Source: an uncultured Bacteroidota bacterium | Lineage (GTDB): Bacteria; Bacteroidota; Bacteroidia; Flavobacteriales; Flavobacteriaceae | Direction of reading: 5' to 3' | Assembly (NCBI GenBank): GCA_902598305.1 | Contig: CACKBL010000002.1 | Location: 149,388-213,387, forward strand | Length of the DNA stretch: 64,000 bases | In this document: one piece after another, positions 37,489 to 45,768 of the stretch | Layout of the letters: each line of letters opens with the position of its first letter | How positions within the stretch are numbered: position 1 is the first letter of the stretch | Notes under the pieces: generated by a model | Databases searched by the model: none | Seen by the model: the letters and a program-made list of their open reading frames with translations, nothing else | What the model was told of the DNA's origin: nothing | Program-made: the position numbers and the translations under genes

Positions 37489-38897
37489 TGATGAGAATTT
37501 TAATCTATTTAACTTTTCTTGGATTTCTTTTTTCATTGAATGCCTGTAAAAAAACTGATGAATCTTTTTCGGAAGAAACCTCGTCAAAAATTGTAGAATA
37601 CACTTATCCGAAAAATGACGGCCCTTATAAAAATCCATTAAAAGGGTGGAATACGGGTTGGTGGAAAGATTACGATTATGCATCAGTTGGTTTTCAGTAC
37701 ATCAAGTGGAAAAATTTTGAGCCAACAAATGGTAATTTCAACTATGATTATATAGAGGAAGTCATCAATAGACCTGGGAGTGCCGGCAGACATATAATTT
37801 TGAGGCTTTATGCTGATTGGTATGGAGAGAATGAAGTTTCAGATGGCGGTCCGGGCTGGCTTTACGATGAAATTGGTGTTGAAAGATTGAGAGATGAAAA
37901 TGGTAAATACATAACTAATTTCAATAATGAAAAATTTATTTCTGAAGCTCAAGAGGCTATTAAAGCTCTTTCTATCAAATACGACTCTGATCCTAGAATT
38001 TATGCCTTTCAACTTGGCGTAATTGGATATTGGGGCGAATGGCACAGCTATGGTTATTCTCAAGATTTTTATCTAACCAATGAGACAAAAAATAAAATAC
38101 TTGACATTTATAAAGATAATTTTAATAACAAAAAGCTAATGGGTCGTTACCCATGGATAGAGCCCCTAAAATCAACTGGAAATATTGGTTTCCATAACGA
38201 TTATTTTGGACCAGTCCCTCATAGTGACGAATTTGACGAAGCTGTTTTTGAGAGTAACAAATGGATTGAAGGGCCCATTGGAGGAGAATATCCACCGCAG
38301 ATTTCTGAAAATGAATTTAATCAGATTTATCTAACTGGGTTAGGTGAGACAATGATTAAAAAAGGACATTATTCCACAATGAAAGTAATTAATGCTTGTG
38401 AAAATGAAGATGATGAAATATGCAACGTTTTTATGAAACTACATAGATTAATGGGATACAACTACCAAATAGAAAAATGTAGATTTCAAGAAAGAATTTT
38501 AATTGATGAATTACTATCCATTGAGCTTGAAATAACTAACATTGGTGTTGCTCCAATGTATTACGATTGGGACGTTGAATTTGGTATTTTAAGTAATGAA
38601 AAAAAACTGTTAAAAGTCTTTGAGACCGATTATAAAACATCTAGTATTTTACCTGGTGACAAAATTATTTTTAGAGTTGAAAAGTCCTTGGCAAACTTAT
38701 TAAAAGGAAAATACAACATAGGTGTTAGGATAGTTCAGCCTAATTCTCAAAATGAAAAATCAGATGTGTGGAAATTAGACTCTAGAAACACGTATATCCT
38801 ATTTTCTAACGAAGTTGAGGTAATTAGTGGATATTGGGATTCGCAAAATGCCTTAGAGGGTGGGTGGTCAATTTTAGGTGAATTTGATATTGAATAA
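37488..38897 (+). CDS. DUF4832-type lipoprotein, putative glycoside-hydrolase-like barrel
   Basis: A 469-residue protein with the lipoprotein signal IYLTFLGFLFSLNAC (Cys near 20). Residues 40-300 fit a (beta/alpha)8-like domain: NPLKGWNTGWW, SVGFQYIKWKNFEPTNG, HIILRLYADWYG, YAFQLGVIGYWGEWHSYG, with GEWH resembling catalytic ends of beta-4 strands. The C-terminal part, with IELEITNIGVAPMYYDW, fits a beta-sandwich. I place it in DUF4832; no activity is established. An upstream TTG at 37485 is also in frame, and a second ATG at 37491 is possible. Coupled to the Kazal gene by a 1-nt overlap. Confidence 0.8.
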   Translation: MMRILIYLTFLGFLFSLNACKKTDESFSEETSSKIVEYTYPKNDGPYKNPLKGWNTGWWKDYDYASVGFQYIKWKNFEPTNGNFNYDYIEEVINRPGSAGRHIILRLYADWYGENEVSDGGPGWLYDEIGVERLRDENGKYITNFNNEKFISEAQEAIKALSIKYDSDPRIYAFQLGVIGYWGEWHSYGYSQDFYLTNETKNKILDIYKDNFNNKKLMGRYPWIEPLKSTGNIGFHNDYFGPVPHSDEFDEAVFESNKWIEGPIGGEYPPQISENEFNQIYLTGLGETMIKKGHYSTMKVINACENEDDEICNVFMKLHRLMGYNYQIEKCRFQERILIDELLSIELEITNIGVAPMYYDWDVEFGILSNEKKLLKVFETDYKTSSILPGDKIIFRVEKSLANLLKGKYNIGVRIVQPNSQNEKSDVWKLDSRNTYILFSNEVEVISGYWDSQNALEGGWSILGEFDIE

Positions 38898-38979
38898 TTA
38901 ACTATTGATAGTTAATATCTTATGAATTTTTTAACATAAAATTTCTATCAAAATTATGTAACTTTAAGTAAACCTATTT

Positions 38980-39135
38980 ATGAAAAAAATCGATTCCACC
39001 TATCTCAAGAAAAAAATAAATAAGCTTAACAAAAAAATACACAGAGCTGAAAAACAAGGAGATGAAAATAAAATTTGGTGGAGAAAGATGAAACTTGGAA
39101 AATTAAAAGATAGGCTTTTAAAAATTTCTGCCTAA
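38980..39135 (+). CDS. Small basic protein, 51 residues, unknown function
   Basis: Encodes a very Lys/Arg-rich, helix-forming peptide starting MKKIDSTYLKKKINKLNKK and ending LKDRLLKISA. No hydrophobic segment or Cys. The basic, coiled character could suit nucleic-acid binding, but I do not recognise a family. Supported only by an ATG-to-stop ORF in an otherwise empty gap before tRNA-Asn, so the call is tentative. Confidence 0.5.
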   Translation: MKKIDSTYLKKKINKLNKKIHRAEKQGDENKIWWRKMKLGKLKDRLLKISA

Positions 39136-39165
39136 ACCATTTCAAAGTGTCAATCAAAAAAAAAA

Positions 39166-39190
39166 TTGACCCAAAAAAATATTATATTTG
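39166..39190 (+). promoter_or_regulatory. Candidate promoter of tRNA-Asn
   Basis: TTG (39166-39168) in ATTGACCC and TATATTTG (39183-39190), a full TAnnTTTG match, are separated by 14 nt; the -7 box ends 12 nt before the tRNA. Confidence 0.5.
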
Positions 39191-39202
39191 TCCCACTTTT
39201 AA

Positions 39203-39276
39203 TCCTCCTTAGCTCAGTTGGTTAGAGCATCTGACTGTTAATCAGAGGGTCCTTGGTTCGAGCCCAAGAGGAGGAG
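39203..39276 (+). tRNA. tRNA-Asn (anticodon GTT)
   Basis: A 74-nt cloverleaf. The acceptor TCCTCCT pairs with AGGAGGA (39269-39275), discriminator G. The D arm is GCTC...GAGC, the anticodon stem TCTGA/TCAGA closes the loop CTGTTAA with anticodon GTT (39237-39239), and the T arm is CTTGG-TTCGAGC-CCAAG. No CCA is encoded. No intron and no mismatched stem was seen. Confidence 0.97.
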
Positions 39277-39321
39277 CAAGCGTAGCCGCTATGCTACACT
39301 TATGATGACAACCATTTAAAG

Positions 39322-39352
39322 CCCTTCATTTAATGAGGGGTTTTTTCTTTTA
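39322..39352 (+). terminator. Rho-independent terminator after tRNA-Asn
   Basis: CCCTTCAT (39322-39329) and ATGAGGGG (39333-39340) form an 8-bp stem with a 3-nt loop, followed by TTTTTTCTTTT. Confidence 0.8.
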
Positions 39353-39378
39353 ATGTCTTTGATTATAAGATTTAATAG

Positions 39379-39409
39379 TTGACCCTCTTTAGGTTTAAGG
39401 ACAACTTTG
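39379..39409 (+). promoter_or_regulatory. Candidate promoter for the secreted protein at 39444
   Basis: TTG (39379-39381) and CAACTTTG (39402-39409) are 20 nt apart, near the Bacteroidetes spacing but with CA for TA in the -7 box. The following TATATTG sequence recurs upstream of 39955 and after 43458. Confidence 0.35.
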
Positions 39410-39443
39410 TATATTGTATTTTATTAACTATAAACTTATTAAA

Positions 39444-39878
39444 ATGAAAACCTATTTTCCTAATTTACTTTTTACATTGCTTGTTTGTGGATTTACCTTC
39501 AGTCAGGATTTAACAAACCCCAAAGGAGGAGGAGTGTTAGATATTATTACTATCATCCCAGGTGATGGATACTCCGATATGACTTTTGAAGGTCAGATAA
39601 GTGGATACGGGAGCGTCTATGTTGCCTTTAAATTGACCTCAATTAATTCTTCAAAAAATAGTGGTACTCTTGATGGTCAAGGAAGAACGATTTTAGAAGA
39701 TGGAACTCTTATCACCACACCATTAAAAGGAACTTGGAAAAGGATGGGAGCAGAAGTTAAGTTCTATTTTACAGATGCAATCAACAATGGTGCAATGAAT
39801 TTCGTAATTTGGGATGTTAACCTTTTAAATAAAAAAGCCGTTGTTAAGTATTTTGAATTACACAGCGCAGATAACTAA
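39444..39878 (+). CDS. Secreted protein of unknown function
   Basis: A 144-residue protein from ATG 39444; ten extra in-frame residues upstream lack a signal peptide character and were left out. The signal is YFPNLLFTLLVCGFTFSQ. The mature part is beta-rich (DIITIIPGDGYSDMTFEGQISG, then GTLDGQGRTILEDGTL and GTWKRMGAEVKFYF), which would suit a small beta-barrel, but I do not recognise the family. Followed at 76 nt by an NTF2-like lipoprotein gene with a similar upstream sequence. Confidence 0.7.
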   Translation: MKTYFPNLLFTLLVCGFTFSQDLTNPKGGGVLDIITIIPGDGYSDMTFEGQISGYGSVYVAFKLTSINSSKNSGTLDGQGRTILEDGTLITTPLKGTWKRMGAEVKFYFTDAINNGAMNFVIWDVNLLNKKAVVKYFELHSADN

Positions 39879-39884
39879 ATCATC

Positions 39885-39944
39885 GACATATCCTCCTATT
39901 CAAGTTCAGAGACTAATTTGTATATTGTTTATTATTAATTTGAA
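39885..39944 (+). repeat. Promoter-like repeated segment, copy A
   Basis: Beginning at the stop codon of the preceding gene, this segment contains ATCGACATATC and AATTTGTATATTGTTTATT. It aligns over about 65 nt, with small gaps, to 43455-43515, and its second half to the region before 39444. Confidence 0.5.
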
Positions 39945-39954
39945 ATCAGTTAAA

Positions 39955-40455
39955 ATGAAAAAAATACTTTTTTTAACGTTGGCCGCTATATTCATTTCTT
40001 GCAAGAACAAACCTGTCAAATCTCAGCAAGAGATTCTAACTGAAAAAACCAGAGAAATTGTTTTAAAAGCATTCAATGCACAAATGGATGGAGAAATTGA
40101 TATAATGAAGTCAATGCTCGCTGACAACTTCACTTTCACCTTAACCGGTCAGTTAGATATTTCAAAAACTTATAGTTGGGAAGAGTTTTTAGAGTTTGCA
40201 GGTTATTTTGGTACCCTTCTTAAAGGGGATGTTGGAGTTGAATACAAAGGTATAATAGCCGACAAAAGAACTGCTATTGTTTTTGCAGAAGGAAGAATGG
40301 AGGGAGTAGGAGGAAAATACGAAAACGATTACGCTATTAAATATACACTAAATAACAGCGGACAAATAGTTGAGCAAAAAGAATATTTAAGTGATATTTT
40401 ATTGGCAACTCAACTTTATGGACAAGAAATTTGCGGTGAGAAGAAGTCTTTATAA
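39955..40455 (+). CDS. NTF2/SnoaL-like lipoprotein
   Basis: A 166-residue protein from ATG 39955; the longer frame starting at 39841 overlaps the previous gene and was rejected. The lipoprotein signal is ILFLTLAAIFISC. The body fits an NTF2-like cone fold: helix EIVLKAFNAQMDGEIDIMKSM followed by LADNFTFTLTG, SWEEFLEFAGYF and strands KRTAIVFAEGRM and NDYAIKYTL. Such domains bind small ligands or act as enzymes; no catalytic residues are assignable. A similar family member lies at 47246. Confidence 0.7.
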   Translation: MKKILFLTLAAIFISCKNKPVKSQQEILTEKTREIVLKAFNAQMDGEIDIMKSMLADNFTFTLTGQLDISKTYSWEEFLEFAGYFGTLLKGDVGVEYKGIIADKRTAIVFAEGRMEGVGGKYENDYAIKYTLNNSGQIVEQKEYLSDILLATQLYGQEICGEKKSL

Positions 40456-40503
40456 AACAGGGATATCCTCTTTTTTAAATTCAGGAATTTATAAACCTGA
40501 TGT

Positions 40504-42585
40504 TTAATATTTCTCACTCATCTTGATCATCTTTTGAGACAGGTCTGCAATCGCTTTAGCATATCTATTGTCCCATTCTTTGAGTTTTTTAGTCCTTTTT
40601 ATGGCCAGTTCGTACTCAATGCCTGGCAAAATCCAAGACGCGTACCCTGAGAATGGATCTGATGAGGCATAAATTGATTTAAACCAATCCCCATAATACA
40701 TGCCTTTTTGGTCAATAAAACTCTTTTCTAGCGCTATCAATTGGCGATTTATAAATTGAATTTCTAATGAGCTAAGACGTATATCATTCACCCTATTTAA
40801 TAAACTTTTTGTTGCAGTAGTTGCAGCCTTGCTCAAACCATCAATTGCTTTTCGTGTTTTTTCAAATCCTTTAAACGCTGGTTTTAGTTTTCGTACCTTT
40901 TCTTCAACATTGTCAAAATGTAATTTTAAGTCATTTGGATATCTGTTGAGTTCATAAGGAATTAACGTTGCATTTGCCAGTCTCAAACTCATAATACCCG
41001 CAAATTTTTCAATCGTTGCTCCCATTTGAAATTCGGGATCAACAAATCGTTCGTAATAACGAAATGAGTCATAATTTGAGTGGTATACTGTAGTGCCTCC
41101 GGCCCCACCGCTCATGGAAGGAATTCCAACATGCATATAAAAACCAATATGGTCAGAACCTCCTCCTAAATTTCCAATTGAAGGTGCTTCTTTATTACCT
41201 TTCCAGTTGTCATATAATGACATTTCTGAGTAAGGATAATCGATTTCCTTAGCAGTATCCAAAACCAACTCTTTTAAACTAGGTGAAGAAGATGCTCCAA
41301 ATCGTTTTCCAGAAACAGCACCGTCAAAATTCATATAGGCGACAGCCTTTGCTTTAAGTTCATCTCGCATCTGTTCGACCCACTCAGTAGAACCTATAAC
41401 TCCATGCTCTTCAGCATCCCAATGTCCGATTAAAATTGATCTTTTTGGGCCTTTCCCTTTGATAACTAATTTGCCTAAAGTTTCACTTAAACTCAAAAGC
41501 ATAGCTGTCCCGCTACTCGGGTCTGTAGCTCCAAACCCCCAAGCATCTAGGTGACAACCTAGTATGACCCATTCATCCGGATACAAGCTACCTTTTACAG
41601 TACCTATGACGTTATTAACACGAACAAATTCTCTTGGCTGATTTACTTCTAGAAATACTTTCAGGGCAGACCCACCCTGCAATCTATAAGTGAACGGGAG
41701 GCCTCCCTGCCAACCTTCTGGTACTACATCACCTTTCATCTGAGCTAAAATTTCTTTTGCTGCACCGTAACCAATCGGTGTTACTGGAATACTGTGCAAC
41801 TTAGCATCATTGGGTTGTTTACGTTCTATTTTGATCTCACTGTCTAAAGGTAAGGCAGGTTCATATGGAGTAAGAGGGTCTCCAGTAAAATCTTCAGTCA
41901 ATAAGGATCCCCTTTGTATCGTACTTTCGGAATAATAAGGTCCCTCCGGATATCCCAACCCTTTGAAATAACCGCTGTCTATGGGGTCCGTGTATATTAC
42001 AAGACCAGCTGCTCCAGCAGCCTCGGCAAACTTTGCTTTATATCCCCTAAAATTACCTCCATATCGTGCAATAACGACTTTACCACTGATATCAATTCCC
42101 ATATCCTGAAGTTTTTCAAAGTCTTCTTTTCTCCCATAATTGGCATAAATTACCTCGGCGGTCACTTCTCCAGACCCCGAATAAGCGTTCCATCCTTTCC
42201 ACAGATCTTTATCCGAAGAATAAGGATCTTCTTCAAGTACGTCTTCCATCATTGATAAAGGCTGTCTTTTGGGCTCCACAATTTCAAGGTAAGACTCTCC
42301 AGGTGCTTTAGACATATAAATGTCATATGGGTATTTCTTAACTGATAGACCAGCATTATTCATGGTTTTTGCAATGTAATCAATAACTTCATTGTTGGAC
42401 TTGCTACCGGCAACATGAGGTTTTTTAGTTAATTCTTTAAGGTGTATTTTAAATCTTGCGTCATCAATAAGATTGTTGAATAGCTTTTCAGTCTCGAGCT
42501 GATTTTCCCAATCTAATTTTGTAAATCCAGTTTGTGCGATAGCATTAAAACTCACAAAAATCAAAAGAAACAGGTATTTTTTCAT
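40504..42585 (-). CDS. M28 family peptidase with PA and transferrin-receptor-like dimerisation domains
   Basis: A 693-residue exported peptidase of the glutamate carboxypeptidase II (PSMA) type. Signal: YLFLLIFVSFNAIAQ. A PA domain is inserted at about 140-290 (VIYANYGRKEDFEKL, GKVVIARYGGNFRG). Zinc ligands are in GCHLDAWGFGATDPSSG, WDAEEHGVIGSTEW with the catalytic Glu, and GGSDHIGF. A C-terminal helical dimerisation domain follows from about 555. Acts on peptides in the periplasm. An in-frame codon at 42615 precedes ATG 42585; the latter starts a clean signal peptide. Confidence 0.92.
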   Translation of the reverse strand: MKKYLFLLIFVSFNAIAQTGFTKLDWENQLETEKLFNNLIDDARFKIHLKELTKKPHVAGSKSNNEVIDYIAKTMNNAGLSVKKYPYDIYMSKAPGESYLEIVEPKRQPLSMMEDVLEEDPYSSDKDLWKGWNAYSGSGEVTAEVIYANYGRKEDFEKLQDMGIDISGKVVIARYGGNFRGYKAKFAEAAGAAGLVIYTDPIDSGYFKGLGYPEGPYYSESTIQRGSLLTEDFTGDPLTPYEPALPLDSEIKIERKQPNDAKLHSIPVTPIGYGAAKEILAQMKGDVVPEGWQGGLPFTYRLQGGSALKVFLEVNQPREFVRVNNVIGTVKGSLYPDEWVILGCHLDAWGFGATDPSSGTAMLLSLSETLGKLVIKGKGPKRSILIGHWDAEEHGVIGSTEWVEQMRDELKAKAVAYMNFDGAVSGKRFGASSSPSLKELVLDTAKEIDYPYSEMSLYDNWKGNKEAPSIGNLGGGSDHIGFYMHVGIPSMSGGAGGTTVYHSNYDSFRYYERFVDPEFQMGATIEKFAGIMSLRLANATLIPYELNRYPNDLKLHFDNVEEKVRKLKPAFKGFEKTRKAIDGLSKAATTATKSLLNRVNDIRLSSLEIQFINRQLIALEKSFIDQKGMYYGDWFKSIYASSDPFSGYASWILPGIEYELAIKRTKKLKEWDNRYAKAIADLSQKMIKMSEKY

Positions 42586-42749
42586 AGTATAAATATAAAG
42601 GAATTTATAAATCATTAGAAATCTAAAACCCTTGTGTGTCGAATACCATATAAAAAACTAAATCACTATATCTTAAAGAAAAATCCTAATTTATTTGAGT
42701 TTATTTTCTATTAGATTTTTATGTAATCAATTATTAATTTTAGAATAAA

Positions 42750-42929
42750 ATGAAAGTTATTAAAGATGACTATGGTAAAGAATACAAAGTTTCAGATTTT
42801 GAGGCTTTCAAAAGACACATAAGGCTATACCACTCAAAGAATGGAAAAGGAGATAGAAGCATTCATGAAGAAAATGGTTATTGGTTTAAAGTAACTGAAG
42901 AATTTTATGATTACATAATGAACTTGTAG
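42750..42929 (+). CDS. Small protein, 59 residues, unknown function
   Basis: Reads MKVIKDDYGKEYKVSDFEAF at the start and YWFKVTEEFYDYIMNL at the end, charged and soluble, with no Cys or membrane segment. It begins at the first ATG after the M28 gene's upstream region and ends 1 nt before the CAP gene, which suggests an operon. The family is not recognised; support is from ORF position and composition. Confidence 0.55.
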   Translation: MKVIKDDYGKEYKVSDFEAFKRHIRLYHSKNGKGDRSIHEENGYWFKVTEEFYDYIMNL

Positions 42930-42930
42930 C

Positions 42931-43458
42931 ATGTTTAGAGGTATTTGTATTTTATTATTCAGCGTAAAAATATTTTACGGACAAAGTACGAACAAGATAA
43001 CTGCATTAAAAGTTCATAATGAAGCGAGAAAAGAAGTTGGTGCAAAGCCTTTAGTGTGGTCTAATAATCTTGAAATAGATGCAAAAAAATATGCTGAATT
43101 TTTAGCATCTAAAGACATGTTTAAACATAGTGAGAATCTAAATGAAGTAGGTCAAGGAGAAAATCTATATTCTACTGCTTACTTTGCTTTTCAAGAAAAC
43201 GGCGAGAAATATTTTTTTGAAAACACAGATTATCTTGAGAATGCATCAATTTCTTGGTTAAGCGAAAAAAAAGATTTTAAGTATGCAAAAATTGGAGACA
43301 GAAAAAACAACTTTAGTAAAGTAGGACATTATACTCAAATGGTTTGGATTCAAACCACCCAAGTCGGTATTGCCTACTCAAAATCAAAGTCAGGAAAGGT
43401 TTATGTTGTTGCAAGATATTATCCTGCTGGAAACATAATTGGTCAATTCCCCTACTAA
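42931..43458 (+). CDS. CAP/SCP-domain secreted protein
   Basis: A 175-residue exported protein (signal FRGICILLFSVKIFYGQ). The CAP domain has HNEARKEVGAKPLVWSNNLE (first motif), KHSENLNEVGQGENLY, HYTQMVWIQTTQVGIAY (signature His and Glu-like site replaced in part) and VARYYPAGNIIGQFPY. CAP proteins occur in secreted bacterial and eukaryotic proteins with lipid-binding or protease-like roles; the role here is unknown. Starts 1 nt after the stop of the 59-residue gene. Confidence 0.88.
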   Translation: MFRGICILLFSVKIFYGQSTNKITALKVHNEARKEVGAKPLVWSNNLEIDAKKYAEFLASKDMFKHSENLNEVGQGENLYSTAYFAFQENGEKYFFENTDYLENASISWLSEKKDFKYAKIGDRKNNFSKVGHYTQMVWIQTTQVGIAYSKSKSGKVYVVARYYPAGNIIGQFPY

Positions 43459-43515
43459 ATAATCGATATATCTTCTACCAGTTTGGGGACATATTTGTGT
43501 ATTGTTAATATTAAT
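43455..43515 (+). repeat. Promoter-like repeated segment, copy B, without a downstream gene
   Basis: AACTAAATAATCGATATATC through ATTTGTGTATTGTTAATATTAATT resembles copy A. It is followed by ATG TAA and then by a stem-loop, so no protein is encoded in this orientation. Confidence 0.5.
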
Positions 43516-43526
43516 TAAATGTAAAT

Positions 43527-43550
43527 AATCCCCCCTAAAGAGGAGGGATT
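43527..43550. terminator. Bidirectional terminator stem-loop
   Basis: AATCCCCCCT and AGGAGGGATT form a 10-bp stem with one C-A mismatch and a 4-nt AAAG loop, placed between the convergent ends of the CAP gene and the gene at 43563. T-runs are weak on both sides. Confidence 0.6.
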
Positions 43551-43562
43551 AAAATAAAATAA

Positions 43563-44345
43563 TTACATTTTTAGATTTCCATTTTCATCAAGCCACATAA
43601 CTCGTTCCCAAAGGACTTGTTTGTACCATCCGTCAGGCATTGTTTTTTGAATCGCATCAAAGTCAACACTACTCCAATCAGGATATTTTTGTCCTTCATT
43701 ATTAAAGACAGCGTCTAAAGAATTATATCCGTCAACACTAAGAACGTTCCATTTATATCCATTGCCAACAGGGTTTAATCTAGTTGCTGGAGCCCAAATC
43801 TCTTGCTTTATTTTGCCATTATTCATATTCTTTTTTATAAATGGACCGTACTGTTCAATTTGAGTATTTAACCACCCATTTCTGTCAGGAACAAGAGCAT
43901 AGTTATGCATAAAGTACTTAAATCCATCAGAGTTTTTATTTGTAATTACCTCTGGTCTATAGTAAGAAGCAATAAATCTAGTATAGGAATTATGATTCTC
44001 TAAAGCCCTATTAATTAATGAAGGAACACCAGACTCATTTTTTACCTCATTAATTGCCTTACCCATTTCACTACCTACCTTTTCTAATTTATTTAAATCA
44101 TCTACCCCAATATACCAATAGAAATTTGGTTCAGATTTAGCGCCATTAACTCTACGCATTATAGCCCATCCATTGATAGCACCAGATTTAAAAGCCTTGA
44201 TGGCAGCTTTACTGAAAAGTTCAGATTCATTTTGAATGTAATGTTCAACTTCATCACCTGGTACGATATTAAAACCGTAAACAAAGTACTGAGCGTTTGT
44301 AACGAAGCTTAGTAAAAAAGCTCCAAGAAATAATATATTTTTCAT
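43563..44345 (-). CDS. Secreted protein of unknown function
   Basis: A 260-residue exported protein (signal NILFLGAFLLSFVTNAQ). The mature part contains VPGDEVEHYIQNESELFSKA, FYWYIGVDDLNKLEKVGSEM and YALVPDRNGWLNTQIEQYG, a repeated layout that may form two alpha/beta dimeric-barrel-like domains. No catalytic motif is recognised. The truncated lipoprotein at 63238 has a loosely similar layout; whether they are homologous is open. Monocistronic, minus strand. Confidence 0.65.
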   Translation of the reverse strand: MKNILFLGAFLLSFVTNAQYFVYGFNIVPGDEVEHYIQNESELFSKAAIKAFKSGAINGWAIMRRVNGAKSEPNFYWYIGVDDLNKLEKVGSEMGKAINEVKNESGVPSLINRALENHNSYTRFIASYYRPEVITNKNSDGFKYFMHNYALVPDRNGWLNTQIEQYGPFIKKNMNNGKIKQEIWAPATRLNPVGNGYKWNVLSVDGYNSLDAVFNNEGQKYPDWSSVDFDAIQKTMPDGWYKQVLWERVMWLDENGNLKM

Positions 44346-44391
44346 TTTAAATTTAATTTATGGTTAATAAATAAATTTAAGAAAACAATAT

Positions 44392-44739
44392 TTAATCATT
44401 TAGAAAAAGATAAAAAATTAAAGCATTTAAAAATGCATAAAATATTGCAGGCATAGTTTTTAGAAGCCCATCTTTTATTTTAAGTCTAACAATAACTCCC
44501 AAAATCATTAAAATTGTTAATCCAACTGAAGCGATTACAGCAAGTTGATCTATAAATACTCCAATAATAAGAGATACCCCTCCTAAACTTTGAAAAAAAC
44601 CAGTTGTTTTTCTAAAGTTTGGTATACCATAGCGAATGAATTCATTTTTAAAATAAAGAGAGAAAAAACACAAATACCCAAATATTAAAAATGATAAACC
44701 AGAAAAGATTACAAGAAATAATTTTATATGCTGAATCAT
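44392..44739 (-). CDS. DoxX-like small membrane protein
   Basis: A 115-residue protein with four hydrophobic helices; a Tyr/Arg-rich loop FIRYGIPNFRKTTGFFQSLGG lies between helices one and two, the pattern of DoxX/DoxD-like families. ATG 44739 is preferred over the TTG at 44748. Inner membrane location is likely. Function is unknown. It lies 48 nt downstream of the alpha/beta hydrolase gene on the same strand. Confidence 0.65.
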   Translation of the reverse strand: MIQHIKLFLVIFSGLSFLIFGYLCFFSLYFKNEFIRYGIPNFRKTTGFFQSLGGVSLIIGVFIDQLAVIASVGLTILMILGVIVRLKIKDGLLKTMPAIFYAFLNALIFYLFLND

Positions 44740-44787
44740 ATTAACCAAGTAAATACTATGTTAATTTCTGTTAATTAATTAACTAAT

Positions 44788-45768
44788 TTAATCCTTTTGG
44801 AGATGCTTTTTCATAAATTCTAAGGCAAATGGGTAGGAACTTTTGCGTGCTTGTAAATTACCCCCTATATCAACACCTCTTTTGACACAGAACAAAAATC
44901 CAATTTTCTGTAGTATAGAATTTGACATAGGAATTTTCAAGTAGTTCATTAAAATATCTCCATCCTCAGTTAAATCAAAAAGACATTCTTTAAAACTATA
45001 TCCATTTTCATTTCTATGCACAGGTTCCTCACTATCAAATCCGTGATGAGCATTAGGGAAGAGTGTCAATTCAATATTTGTTTTTTTGGAAAGTTTTTCA
45101 ACAAGAGTTTTACATGGCTTAGCAGGAGTCCAATTATCGGATTCTCCAATTAAAATGTGTATCGGGGCATCTGTAAAAGGTAAATATTTTGGATTTATAA
45201 AACATGGAGGATAAAATGCCAAATGAGCAGCAAAACTATGTTTTTTCGTAATTGCATTTTTTACCGGTTGCCATCCTGAAAAAAGAGTTACACCTCCACC
45301 CAAACTCCAGCCTGTTATACCAACTCTTTCAGAGTCAACATTAGGGTGATCAGAAAGCTTCTCTAGTGCACGGTATGCGTCAAGAATAATTGCTGCTGTT
45401 GTCACTTCGACCTGAGACCCAACAGTAGAGCTGATATCCCTGCTTTTAAAACTGTTAAGTTCAAAAGTTGCAAAGCCATTTTTTTGATACATATTTATAT
45501 ATTCCAAGTGATGTTTCTTCCACCCTCTGCTACCAGCAACACCAATAATTAAAGGATACTTTTTATTAGCCTCAATGCTATCTAATGGTATTGTCAACTG
45601 ACCAAAAACCTCTTGCTTATCTAGTTTATTTAATTCTTTTATGATATGGCTTAGTGAAAACGGGTTTGCACTTTCAAAATGGATTTTTTCCTTTTTGAAT
45701 TGCGATTTTATACTTGCGTTATTCAAGACAAGGAAAAAAATAAAAATACTAAAAGTCCTCAAGCCCAA
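44788..45768 (-). CDS. Secreted dienelactone-hydrolase-like alpha/beta hydrolase
   Basis: A 326-residue alpha/beta hydrolase. The start is TTG 45768 (or a nearby TTG), since no ATG precedes the signal-like FSIFIFFLVLNNASIKSQ. The nucleophile elbow is GWSLGGG near residue 153, the acid is probably Asp in ILIGESDNWTPAKPC, and the His is in FPNAHHGFDSEE, as in dienelactone hydrolases. The C-terminal KECLFDLTEDGD segment is conserved in related proteins. Overlaps the upstream IDO-like gene by 20 nt, which suggests coupling. Substrate unknown. Confidence 0.8.
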   Translation of the reverse strand: MGLRTFSIFIFFLVLNNASIKSQFKKEKIHFESANPFSLSHIIKELNKLDKQEVFGQLTIPLDSIEANKKYPLIIGVAGSRGWKKHHLEYINMYQKNGFATFELNSFKSRDISSTVGSQVEVTTAAIILDAYRALEKLSDHPNVDSERVGITGWSLGGGVTLFSGWQPVKNAITKKHSFAAHLAFYPPCFINPKYLPFTDAPIHILIGESDNWTPAKPCKTLVEKLSKKTNIELTLFPNAHHGFDSEEPVHRNENGYSFKECLFDLTEDGDILMNYLKIPMSNSILQKIGFLFCVKRGVDIGGNLQARKSSYPFALEFMKKHLQKD

